The notes under the pieces are model-generated. The model ran no database searches and was not told where the DNA came from. It worked only from the letters and a program-made list of their open reading frames with translations. A DNA stretch of 64,000 bases from Porodaedalea pini (lineage: Eukaryota > Basidiomycota > Agaricomycetes > Hymenochaetales > Hymenochaetaceae), in NCBI GenBank assembly GCA_002794775.1, contig NBAY01000039.1, positions 248,001-312,000 of the forward strand, written 5' to 3'. This document shows, one piece after another, positions 48,979 through 60,152 of this stretch. Numbering within the stretch: the first letter of the stretch is position 1; every line of letters begins with the position of its first letter. Position numbers and translations under genes: made by a program.

Positions 48979-51330
48979 ATGATGCGCTCTTCCGTGATCA
49001 TTGCACTCCTCGCCGTCTACCTACAAGGAGTGACTGGTAAGTGCTCATGCCTTCAATACTATATTATCGAAAGATCTCACCTGCTTCTAGCGGATGGAAA
49101 CGACTGGGTCAACCCTGCATTCGTATTACAGAAGAATGGCATGCCAAATGCACAAACCCGCATCATCAACTTCGCGAAGTCGACCGCAAGCCAGGGCCCA
49201 TGGAGTAAGTCTTCTCATCGAGCCTTCTGCAGCACGCCTTATGTTACGGAGTAACTGATCTCTGATCGTTATTCCTCGAAAGCTGTTTCCGGTGCCACAA
49301 CGATACTTCCGCCAAATGGTGACAAGCGCGACTACCTGAGCTGGGCTCCTTAGTAAGTCATCCTTCAGAGCTGAATGGGTTGCGATTGACCATACCGCCA
49401 CCTACAGCCACTGGCCAGATTGTAATTGGTGCACTGGTCCGCGTGCGCATCTCGCTACAGGCGGGAATCGAACCGACTCCGAGGGCGATAGTAGCACAAA
49501 CTCGGATCTGCCTGGTGACAATACCGACGATGATGGCGATGGAGAAAGCGATGGAGAAGACGACGACGGGAGTGATAGTGAGGGTAGCATAGAGTCTCTG
49601 CTGCCCGGGCTTCCCGTGCCCATCCCGACTGTGTCCTCGCTCCCAGCCGCACACAGGAAAATGATGAAGCGTGTCCGGCGCTTCGCGCATTCTGAGCGGA
49701 AGAGGTCGGTCCTTGTCGTCCCAGGAGACAAAATCGAACCCAAGCTGTCTAGAAAGGACACTCTCCCAGACGTGCCTTCGGTCTCGTTGTCTATTATTCC
49801 TGGATCCGATTCCTCATCTACGGCTGACAACATCGCGGATGGGAGCACAGGTGTCCAAAATGCGCGGAAGACGCAGAAGGCGGAACCGCAGCCAAAGACG
49901 ACAAGCGCTCCCAAAGGGAAGACAACACAGAAAGCCGCACCGACGAAGACAGCTGCCGGCGGATCCGACTGCACACCATCTCCAACCAAGAGTCTTGCTC
50001 CGAGCGCTAGTAAGTCCATTCTCCCATCTGAGTTTCCCAAAGACGATTGACGCGCCATCTCTCAGCATGGACAACTTGCAAGTACGTAGTAAAGGATGGT
50101 CATATCAACCCAGACGTCCGTGACCTACCCGACGTGAGCAACATTGCCGATGCTGCGCAGTCCATCCTTTACAATGCCGCTGCGGCCGTGCTCTCTGGAT
50201 CGCAGGACTACACGAAAGCTGCGGCGCAATTTGTGCAAACATTTTTCCTTGACGCAAAGAGTGGAATGCATCCACGGGTCGCGTACGGGCAGGTCATCCG
50301 CGGCCCGGGGGCACAGGAAGGTCAATACCTCGGACTCATCGACCTACGCGGCATGGTCAAGGTCGTGAACGCAATCCAGATCATGCGTGTGGCGCAGGCA
50401 CCCGCTTGGACAAGTGACCTGGACACGCAGATGGTGACATGGGCAACGCAGTATGTCAAATGGATGCAAACAGATTCGCTTGGCCAGAAGGCTCTCGCCG
50501 CGCCAAAGTGAGCTTCGCTTCTCGTTCTAGCTGATAAGCTCGCTGAGTCCCCATTGTCTGCAAACAGTAACCATGGAACGTTCGCTACGAACCAGCTTGC
50601 AGCAGTGAACATCCTCATCAAAAGCCAGAGCGGGGCGACAGCTGCACTCAATTCGTATTTCTCCAATCAGTTCGCTGACCAAATCGCGGCTTCGGGCGAA
50701 CAGCCCTTCGAGGCCGTTCGCACAAGGCCTTTTCACTACCGGTGTTTCAACCTGGAAGCCATGATTGTGAGAAACATTCCTTATGTTGATGGCTCAGAAA
50801 CTCACTTGTTCTAGACAAATGCGAAGCTTGGGGATCAGCTCGGTCTGAACTTCTGGACGACGAAGTCGAAGTACGGTGCTACTATCAAGGATGCGCTTGA
50901 CTTTGTCCTCGCGAAAGGACCGGGAAATGAGGACATAACCGACATCTTTCCGCACGTCGCAGCGGTCGCGGCGGCATACGGCGATCCGAATGGGAAGTAC
51001 GCATCGTACTTGAAGCAGAAGGACCAGCGCTTCCAAGTTGCTGCATACTACTTTTATGATCAGCCGGGAGCGCTGACGAAGGCGCCTTCTTCCTCAAAGA
51101 GCAAGAGCGAAGAGGCCGCCCTCGGAGTGCAGCAGTATCTCGCAAATCCGAGCGAAAGTCTAGAGCCAACACCGACAGATTTGCCCATCGCGACACCAAC
51201 GATTCCCTGGGAGTGTCCCGCTGCATTTGCAACAGAGACGCAAGTAGAACTGGACGATGGCGTTTATGTGACGTGCGACGAACTGAAGCACTTCTACGGG
51301 TATGCAGAGGATGAGGCTAAGAACATGTAG
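48979..51330 (+). CDS. Secreted alginate-lyase-family polysaccharide lyase with acidic insertion
   Basis: ATG 48979. The signal peptide MMRSSVIIALLAVYLQGVTG is followed at once by an intron (49037-49090). Further introns follow QGPW, WAPY, SPSA, ALAAP and EAMI. Family motifs are DYLSWAPYHWPDCNWC near residue 80, NNHGTFATNQLAAVNIL and RTRPFHYRCFNLEAM, as in the alginate lyase / chondroitin AC lyase superfamily (PF05426-like). His and Tyr/Arg in these motifs are the usual catalytic set. About 150 residues between the N-terminal motif and the barrel are low complexity (DDDGDGESDGEDDDGSD, then Lys/Thr/Pro-rich). It probably cleaves an uronate-containing polysaccharide outside the cell; the substrate is not predictable. 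Confidence 0.8.
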
Positions 51331-51400
51331 CATGGCAATTTGAACGAACGGATGAGAGCACGATTATACTAGTACAGAGCATAATAGACATACATAAAAA

Positions 51401-52259
51401 TCATCGGACAAACAATTTCTTCCCCCGCAACGGCCTTGCTGCTCCTACTCGACCCGCCTCTTCCTGATATTGGCGGTATGCCTCACGCAAATGGTCAGGC
51501 GACAGTGGTCCAGTTTCTCCTCGATTCTGCTGCACTTTTCGCGCTTTCTCCACAATTTCGCCTACAAAAACCTTTCCAAAACCTGCTACAATCTGAGCTA
51601 CAGGAGCAGAGACCTGCTGACCAAGTGTTTGTTGAATGACCTGTACGTGAGAGCAAATGAGTACGTTGGTATTTAATAAGTGTCATTACTGACCCTCCGC
51701 ACTGCTTGCTTTGGCAATGCGTTGCGCCTATACGCCTCGTAGCGGTCATATTGATCCGCAGAAAAGTTGTCCATGAGTACTCTGCAGGCCGCGGTCAACA
51801 ACCGAATCGTGAAAAGTAGGAAAGCTAAGTGTACTTAAGGTTGTCTTTCGACTGGCTCTGCCATGACAGTTGTGCAGAGTAATCATCATCTGCCATGTCG
51901 GGCAGCAGGTCTTCCTCGCCCTCACCGTCCTCATCCGCGCCCGTCCGACCCGAACCAGAAGCAACAGGCCCCGCAGCCGATGGTCCATCAGCAATGATGA
52001 TAGGCCCACCGCCTGCGGCAGTCAACTTCGCTGGTCCTGCAGGATCCGAAGTCGATGTTTGAATAGGCGTGGCCCATTGGATGGTGGTCGATGTGCCGGC
52101 TTGAGACTCTGCGACAGACGGTGCCGTGCTTGCTGCGCGTGATTTGCGACCCTTCCTCCCTCCTGAAGCTGATTTACGCCCACCGCCGCCAAGAGTTGGA
52201 GTCGATGGGGCTGGCGTTGAGGCTTGAAAAGTGTTCATTTGACTTGGAGGCGAGCTCAT
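51401..52259 (-). CDS. TAF11: TFIID subunit TAF11
   Basis: ATG 52259 (an in-frame Met at 52310 is an alternative). Introns lie after DNLK (about 54 nt) and after AVRR (about 52 nt). The N-terminus is Pro/Ser/Gly-rich with [17 protein letters not shown] and an acidic stretch [16 protein letters not shown]. The C-terminal histone-fold domain reads [57 protein letters not shown] and [14 protein letters not shown], which is the TAFII28 family. It pairs with TAF13 in TFIID. The stop TGA is at 51403-51401, 70 bp from the stop of the convergent lyase gene. Confidence 0.92.
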
Positions 52260-52435
52260 CGTCGTTCGCGTTGAAAGTGTAGTATGCTCACGTGCGCATT
52301 GTTTCTTCAAGAAATAGTTTCAAACAAGAATCAAATTCTACAAATCAGATAGACTAGCTACAAAAGAATACAAGAGAAATTCCAGAAAAAAATAACGTCA
52401 AAACATCCTGAAAGGAAGAGCAAGAAAAGGAGGCG

Positions 52436-53606
52436 TCAGGGACCGTTCAGTCCGGGCGTATAACTGGGACCGTCTGGAGGAGGGCCGTACGTAGATTGTA
52501 TTTGAGGCTGTTGAATAAGGAACTCAGCCTGCGGACTGTAGGAAATGAGCTACAAGTTAGCTAGGCAAGAGGCAAGGTAAATACTTACCCTAGGTATGTC
52601 CGAATCACCTCGTCCAGAGCTCCTTCCTTCTGTTCACGAGCGCGCCGCTCCTCAGTCCGAACTACACGCAGCTCCTCCAAAAGGCTCTCGTGTTGTTCGA
52701 GTACAAAGCTATGCTTCGCCTTCATGAGCAAATATCGTACCATAGCAGGCGACCGACCCAAGATCTTGCCCGTCACTGGATCTTTGTGCTGCAGAAGATG
52801 TTCGGGAAGAGCGTCCTCACGTTCATCGCCACCACCCGACGCAGCGCTCAAAGCACTGGGACTTCTACCACGCGGGATGGTAGAAGGATTGAGATAATCG
52901 GTACGCTCGATCCGAGGAGGGGTTCCTACGCCTTCTTCATGTTCTGCCCACATAGCTCCAGCACTCAGATCAGTCGGGGTATTGCCTTCGACCTTCAACG
53001 TCGGTGCCCCTTCGGTCTCAACGTCTTCATCGCGTTTTCGCTTTCGACTTCCACCACGACCAGGCAGAGGTGGCGAGATGTTGTGCTGGAGACGCATGTG
53101 CTTCGCCATGGCATCAGAACGCGTGAAAGACTTGTCGCACTCGGGCAAAGGACATGTGAACGGCTTTTCGCCGGTGTGTGCGCGAATGTGCGAGATAAGT
53201 GCGAAGCGTGATGCTTGCTGGATACCGCGCCGGGAACATGTTGCCCATTCGCACGTGTAGTTCGCCTTGTTCATTCCGATATGGTCTTTAGAATAGCCGT
53301 CAATCTCAATGAGGTCGTGATTAAGAAAGCACGCAACGTACCGTTATGAATATGATCAATAAGGGTTTGCAGCTGCGAAAACGGCTTTCTACAGTCGAGC
53401 CATTGGCATGCCACACTTTCAAGTTCGTATTCGCCGCCTTGTCCTTCAGACATTGATGGAGACATAGGTCGTGAGGCGCTATGCATCTCGGCATCGTAAG
53501 AAGAATCGTAGGTGGTTTGCTCGCCACCAGCAACTGGCGAAAAGAAGGGCGACGGTGACCGGGCACTGACAGGCGGCGTCGCACTGCCTTGCCTGCTGCG
53601 CGACAT
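52436..53606 (-). CDS. C2H2 zinc-finger protein, Iec1-like (INO80-associated)
   Basis: ATG 53606. Introns lie after HIHN (about 68 nt) and after RTYLG (about 53 nt). Zinc fingers are CQWLDCRKPFSQLQTLIDH, CEWATCSRRGIQQASRFALI (then SHIRAH) and CPLPECDKSFTRSDAMAKH (then MRLQH), joined by a TGEKPF linker. These are followed by a basic patch GRGGSRKRKRDED and a conserved C-terminal helix region KDPVTGKILGRSPAMVRYLL, KAKHSFVLEQHESLLEELR. This layout resembles S. pombe Iec1 of the INO80 remodelling complex and its YY1-like fingers. Other zinc-finger regulators remain possible. The stop TGA is at 52438-52436. Confidence 0.75.
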
Positions 53607-54196
53607 GGTGGGCAGTACGTACTACTACTAAGTGGGCAGAATGACTTGCCTTCATCGACCGATACACACGTGACACTTGCCTGTTAACCACGAGCAGAAA
53701 CACACGCAAAGTCGTTCGAACCTCGGACACGACTCAGTAGTCATGCATCATTGGCAACTCTGGATTCAGAGAGATATCATGCGGAGACGAAGCTCGGAAG
53801 AATGATTACTTTCATCACTTGCAGTACAGCTTTACGTTTTGCGACCACTATCTTCCCACTTACCGCGTTCTTTTCATGGGCATAAGAAGAGAAGAACTGT
53901 ACTGCATCCTAGCTGTGCTTATCTTCAGTCTTGATATGGCCCCTGTTTCATTCATCCATTCATTGGAAGCGGATGTCTGGTAAATCTACGGAGGCATACC
54001 CGTAACTGATAGAAGACTAGAAGTCATCGGGAACTGGCAAATTCGTATTCACAAATGAATAAACGGACTACTGGTCGTAAGCAAACCCAATCAGCCCTTC
54101 GCAAGAGTAGGCTGTGCTTGTGAACTATATGATCCAACGTGTCTCAAGTCGATGCCCCAGTTAACCGAGCAACTGTGATATCCCCTTCCCGGTACT
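53607..54196. other. Divergent promoter region, zinc-finger gene and K3
   Basis: 590 bp between outward-facing starts. Nothing specific assigned. Confidence 0.4.
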
Positions 54197-56400
54197 ATGG
54201 CTGGCGCTGAAGAAACCCAAGAAATAATCGAATATGATATCCCACCATACGTCACGGACTTCTCTTCTTATTTTGACCTTTTGGAATGTCAGCGGGAAGT
54301 TGCAGCCCTCGGCGGGTTTGCAGACATTTATTCTAATACCCTTGGAAGACAGAAATATGCCTTGAAGGTCCTTCGCCTTTATTCACGAGCTGGTGACGAG
54401 GCTGCCATGAGAAAGGTACGAGATTGATTCTTTTGCAGTGTATGGTTATAGCTTGAATCAGTATTTTTTGAATGACAGGATTTCAACTTTGAGCTCAACT
54501 CCTGGCTCAAACTGGGCTCACACACAAATATCCTCGAGCTGACTGGGATCTGTTATACTACGCTAGGCATGCCAGAACCCCAGCCTTGTTTTCTCTCATG
54601 TTGGCAGGAGAATGGTCAACTTAACGACTATCTAAAATCGAAACCAGATATTGATCTACTGGATATTGTACGTACCTACCAGCAGATCATTGTCAACCTA
54701 ATGCATGCTCATCATCTGACTGCGGGTTGAAGCTGCAGGGAGTCATTGCAGGTCTGAAGCACATGCACGAAAGAGGTGTCATTCATGGTGACCTTCGAGG
54801 GGTGAGGAAAATGAGATTTTGTCTTGAAAACTGGTAGCTCATGGATATGGCACAGGGAAACATACTGGTATCCCGTTGTGGTACCCCGCGCCTTGCGGAC
54901 TTCGGTTTGTCCAAGCTATCTGGTCAGGAATCTTCATCTTCAGTTTGCTCTGGAACACTTCGATGGATGGCGCGAGAGATGCTCCTGGCAAATCCGTCAG
55001 CATCGGGTCAAGAGCTAAGTTCAAGGCGATCGAAGGCTACCGATATATGGTCGATGGGAATGACTATTTTGGTATATTCCCCTTGACTCTCTTCGCATCG
55101 ACAGCTTGTGCTTATTGGGATTGCAGGAACTCCTTTCCGGAGAGAGACCTTATTCTGATTATGACTTCGAGGCACATGTCATTCAAGTCATTGTACGGGG
55201 GGAAAAGCCGAAATGCCCCGGCGTCTTACACGAGAACTGGCGAGTCTACGAGGACATGCTATTGGATACTTGTAGTAAATGCTGGGCATGTGACCCGTCC
55301 GAGCGTCCCAATGTTCACAAGTTGCTTAGTGAAATAAGGCGAGCTGTTGATTCCCTTACTTTTTTCGTGCAGACTTTCGATTTACCTTGGAAACAATGAA
55401 GTGACTTACGTTTTTACGGGAGCATTCAAGGCAACGAAGACGCAAATTCAGACGAATCGTCTTTAACTCCACGAGCGCGACCTCAGGATGACCAAGCGGA
55501 TTTGCTCGAAAGCATTGCGTCTCTTAGTCTCTCGAATCCGGATGACACTTCCGATGAGGCCGATGTTCATTTTGCTAGAACAGACTCGAGCTTTCCGCAC
55601 GAAGAGACGGAAGCGACAAATGCGTCAAAATCGTTCACGGTAGACAGTCGCTCTGCCGTCGCAAGCTCCGGCCTTAGCGATGATGTCGAAAGTGAAAGTT
55701 GGACATCTGATGGTTGTGCAATATGTATGCCATGGACTTATTCTGCAGAATCGATTGCACTGATCTTTCAAATTTGACAGCGCATATGACGGCGTTTTGT
55801 AACCATCTCGTTGCCTCCAAGCGTTTTAGAAAGTATACGATTCATAGTGAGTCCGAAGGGCCAGACCACGCACCGACTTGGACAGTATCGATCTCTAGTG
55901 AGTACACACTCAACGCTGCTTTCCTAAGTGCCCCGTTGACTATGACAAGTCGACGGCGTTGTGCTAGGCACCGCTTTTGGTTCAAATAAGAGGCTCGCAC
56001 AAGATGAAGCAGCAAAACGAGCGTTCGCCACTGTAGGTCAGTCGTACCTACTGTATAGGCTATCTGGCAGATGTAATTTATTAGGCTTTACCCATGGAAG
56101 AGAATGAGGAGATCGACCCAGAAGTACCATATCTTCCTATCTTCATGAACCGGCTGAACGTTCGTGGCTCACGTTGGCAAGCACAATTCCGCTGGCAGTC
56201 GGAGCTATCGGGAAGCTGGTCCGGAAAACAATGCGGGGAATGGATATCAACTCTTTACTGTTGAGTAACAATTTCTTTCTGTAAACGGAATATGCGTCTG
56301 ATAGGATTTAGGGAAAGGCATTGCGGTTGGACGAGGGAGGGGTATCTCGGAGGACCGGGCCAAGGGGGAGGCTGCGAGAGCTGTCGCCTTGAAATTTTGA
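54197..56400 (+). CDS. K3: TKL-type protein kinase with two C-terminal dsRBD-type domains
   Basis: ATG 54197. Introns include 54416-54478, 54668-54738, 54802-54855 and 55072-55126. The kinase is complete: LGGFADIYSNTL, YALKVL, VIHGDLRGGNILV, LADFGLSKLSG, RWMAREML, DIWSMGM and CSKCWACDPSERPNVHKL. An acidic, Ser-rich linker follows. dsRBD 1: SNLTAHMTAFCNHLVASKRF, GPDHAPTWTVSIS, then DGVVLGTAFG and NKRLAQDEAAKRAFATV. dsRBD 2: VPYLPIFMNRLNVRG, WQAQFRWQSE, then KGIAVGRGRG and SEDRAKGEAARAVALKF, ending TGA at 56398-56400. Some exon joins in the linker (about 55340-55440) are uncertain. Confidence 0.78.
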
Positions 56401-57376
56401 TGAGGCTCGACTGAAATGAACTATCTATCTTGTAATTTCAGGACACGGAAATTTCGAGTATATTCTCTTCTTTACTGTCCCTGTGTCTCAACTGCTGGGA
56501 AAGCAGCAATTTACCTGCTTCGCGAGTCGAAGCGCTTACTATAGCCAAATGAAAATTGAAATTTATAATTGCTAGTCCGATCCCATTTTGGACATACGAC
56601 CACTCTCACGTAAGATAGAACGCCATTTTTCCTGTCCCTCTTTTTCAGAGCGGGCTTCGGGCTCTGCGGTCTTCCCATCATTTATATTTCAAGTTCCACG
56701 GGCTCCACTGTCCTAGGTTTCGTTCTTCTCGGGCGCTCATCCAAGTCTGAATCCAGTGCGTATTAATCAACGGACACTTCACGGTAAATTTGGATGTGGC
56801 TCATCAACGAGGACACAGCAATACTGTGCCAACGAAGCTCTACAAGTATCGATTGCTACTATCCTCAAGGCGGCCGGTCTTCTCTCCTAGAAATTAGCTC
56901 GCCTCGTTGCTGCAGGGCCGAGAGAGTCATCGCAGAATCAACGACGAGCGGCGACGTCTAGAGGACCTCATTGGGCGTCAATTCAGAGTTCAAATTCAAT
57001 CTCCTTACAGAGTTCATGAATTTCATCACTTCTACAGTATTTAGTTTCTACTTATGGTTCGATGATTTGTAAAGCAAACTCCGCGCAGCCATCACCAGTA
57101 CTAGTGCGGTCACTCGATAAGTGCTTCTGTGCTTGCACAGGCAGATGGAAGAGTGAAAGCGCTTGAATCGTGAGGGGTAGGTCGTAGGACAGCTTTCACC
57201 GCTCACGCATGCTCAGCCTCGTTGCGTTCTGGCTCTCGCTCATGTCCATTTTGATAGAATAGCGTCTTGGACTCCTATTTAACTCGAAGCTGCAACCAGC
57301 TAGCTATTCATACATCTCTGGACTGAACAAAAACTCCCTATCACGCTCACGACTAAACCGATATAATTCCACTCAG
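56401..57376. other. Intergenic region between K3 and K4
   Basis: About 1 kb, no gene recognised. Includes the K4 promoter side. Confidence 0.4.
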
Positions 57377-59796
57377 ATGTCTCCAGGTCGCAATGACATC
57401 GATCTTCCTTCGTTAATTCCAAATGTGACAGACAGTTTGGGAGTCGACACGCCACCTGCCTGTTCGTCGCCTACTGCGGGTTTCACTCTGCACAAGGCCG
57501 CGATGGGCCGCGAGTTCGCCTTAGTCAAGGTTTTTAACGGGCTCCCTCAGGGATCTCTGAGCCCAATTGAAAGCAAAACCATAACAAAGGTGCTTCATAT
57601 ATTGTTATACAAGTGCTGCGTCGCGGCTTTACATGTCTCGCCGTAGGCCTTTCTCGAAGAACTAGGCTTTTGGAAACAGAATTTCTCCACAAACAAGTTT
57701 GTCGTCATAATAGGTCGAAGTGACTATGCTGACAGCATATTGCCATGCCCTGTTTATCAACAAACGACCATTGCGAAGGATTATCTGAAGGAACTGAAGG
57801 AGACGAATCTCTTGAGCTTCGTCCGTCTCCTTTGTATTTCTCATTTGGAGCCCTCATAATGCTTGTCTGGCATAGATCCTGCATATAGCCCAGGGCGTGG
57901 AATATCTTCATCAGAGGAACGTTAAACATGGTGATATTCGCGCCGTCAGTGTGTTCAAAATCTTTCAGAGCCATGCAACCTGACCTCGCTTGCAGGATAA
58001 CATTCTTGTTGGAGCTGACGGCTTGCCTCGAATATCGGATTACGGATTGTCTCGCATCATCTGCCTGCTTGATAAACACGGATTCAGGCACAAGACTGAC
58101 GTAAATGCGGCCATGCGGTGGATGCCGCCTGAGTTCATCCAGCTCGAAGACGACGACACAACTTACACGCCGAGCAAGCAAGGCGATATTTGGTCTCTTG
58201 GAATGACAATCTTCGTATGTTATCGAATCCTTCATTGTTTTATTCTCTTGATACAACTGTTGTATCTCATGTAATACAGGAACTATGGTCTGGGAACATG
58301 CCATACCGTGGAACTCCTCTGGAACGTGTTTCGAACAAGATCAGTAAAGGCCATCTGCCTGATTTCCCAGGCGAACTCAAACCTGACCTTGAGGCACTAA
58401 GAGAGCATGTTTCTTTCCTGTGTAGATTGTGTTGGCAGAGAGATCCCGCGGACCGCAAAAGCGCGGCGGAACTTGTACTGATCTTACGGTTGGTATCCCC
58501 TTTAGATACATTGCTTGCATTTTCCACTCACTTCCCCTCAATAGCGAGCTGGTCGAGGGGAAGGAGATTTCTGCCGTTCGCAGAGAGTTTGAGTACAGAG
58601 AGCACCAGCACCCGAACATGATTCGGGGAGTCGCCGCCTCGCGCCCCTTAGGAGGTGGTTCTATTTCGAGTACAGATACGTCAAGTATATCAGACGCAGA
58701 GACCAGGGATGTCTTACACGTTCGCAATCTGGTCAGTCCGTCAGAAGGGTCTGACTCAGGTTATGAGACTACTACAGGTAGCGCATGTTGATATTGTCTC
58801 TCTGCACGATAACTGATCGCTCGTGTTGTTCAGAATATGGTGGTCATTCGAAAAGAACGACGGTAAAGACAGAAATTTTTGACGAGAATAGCACCGTTTC
58901 CGGTTGGTCTCACACAGGCCGGCCTCAAGGCAGAAATATCAACGGATCTGGCGCCTTCCAGTCCATTGAAAATATTCAGGCCAGCAGACAAACTACGTCT
59001 GGTCAAGGGCGCGGAGGCGCGCATATGCAACCATTCGATGCCTTTCCACCTCCTCCGTCACCAGATTCGCCTACGGGCTTGATAAACTGTAAGCCACAAA
59101 AGTTTTCATTCTTTGTCGTTGAAGATGCTCACCTTTCGCTTGAAGCATATATGACAGCCTTGATGAATTACAAGGCAAAACATAAAGTAACTTCGATGGA
59201 TATAACGCGGAAATCGATAGGTGGTGACCATCAACCTCTGTGGACGACAATCTGCACCAGTATGTACTTCGTTATTGGTTACCTGTTCTAAGCGGGCTGA
59301 TATGGTTTCAGTCGACGGGAAGGAATATGGACGGTCGAGCGACACTAGGAGGAAAAGTGCTGACGAGAAAGCGGCACGAGAAGCATTGACTAAAATATGT
59401 GAGCATCAGATCTGAATACCTGTACCAAATATTGACCATTGAGTTGCTACTAGACGATGAGAATCCGACTTTGGCTACTGAGTCGTCTCCTTCATATTTG
59501 TCGAGCTTCAAGAGCTACTTGACGGAAAATGAACTGACAAACCGGATCGATATGCCTTGCGAGAGAAAGGGAGAAGACCACTGTCCGATATGGACATGCA
59601 CAGTTCTGAGTACGTTTTATTATCTTGCAATTCCTTCCGAGGTTCTCTGGTAAAGAGATACTGTGCTGATTGCTCTGCTTTTGCTAAAAAAGGAGACGGT
59701 AAAGTCCTTGCCAGTGGAGTCGAATCTACGAAGCAAAAGGCCTCAGAACAAGCAGCGAGGAATGCAGCAGCAAGATGGACTCAGAGTAATATTTGA
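57377..59796 (+). CDS. K4: degenerate TKL-type kinase with two C-terminal dsRBD-type domains
   Basis: ATG 57377. The N-lobe has no recognisable glycine-rich loop (CSSPTAGFTLHKAAMGREF), though a lysine remains in FALVKVF. The C-lobe keeps VKHGDIR-ADNILVG, ISDYGLSRII (DYG for DFG), RWMPPEFIQL, DIWSLGMTIF and CRLCWQRDPADRKSAAELV. The linker contains FPPPPSPDSPTG. dsRBD 1: SLEAYMTALMNYKAKHKV, GGDHQPLWTTICT, then VDGKEYGRS and RRKSADEKAAREALTKI. dsRBD 2: SSPSYLSSFKSYLTENELTN, GEDHCPIWTCTVL, then GDGKVLASGV and TKQKASEQAARNAAARW, stop at 59794-59796. It is possibly weakly active or a pseudokinase with scaffold or inhibitor role (inference). Confidence 0.75.
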
Positions 59797-60152
59797 AGGC
59801 AATATTCTTTGCGTTGTATTGCGGCATCCGCGAGCCCGCATTTCAGATCTGTGCTTCTATTTTTGGAGTGTAAACTTCATCTTCGACTGTGCATTTCCGT
59901 GTTTTGGCTTTCATGAGTCAGTATAATGTGCTATATGAATCTGCGAAGGTTGTACATTTTAGTTTGCCTACTTCAGCCTTTAAGCGGCGATTCAAGTTGC
60001 CAGTGGTTAGGCGCCATAAGATCACATGATGAACATAACTTCAGCGCGCTGCGGCTAGGCTACTTGTGTCCGGCGTTGTCCCTGCTGCTGGCAAAATTAT
60101 GCTCATCTAATTCGCTCGTTTGTTAATTCCGATCTGGTTTTGCATTGTTTGA
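59797..60152. other. Intergenic region between K4 and YPP1
   Basis: 356 bp, nothing recognised. Confidence 0.4.

Noticed and set aside
40007..59796. Assigning the kinases to the eIF2alpha kinase (PKR/GCN2) family
   Set aside because: The kinase motifs (HGD in place of HRD, WTAPEYL/WMAREML, CWxxDPxxRP) are of TKL/tyrosine-kinase-like style; only the presence of dsRBDs recalls PKR.
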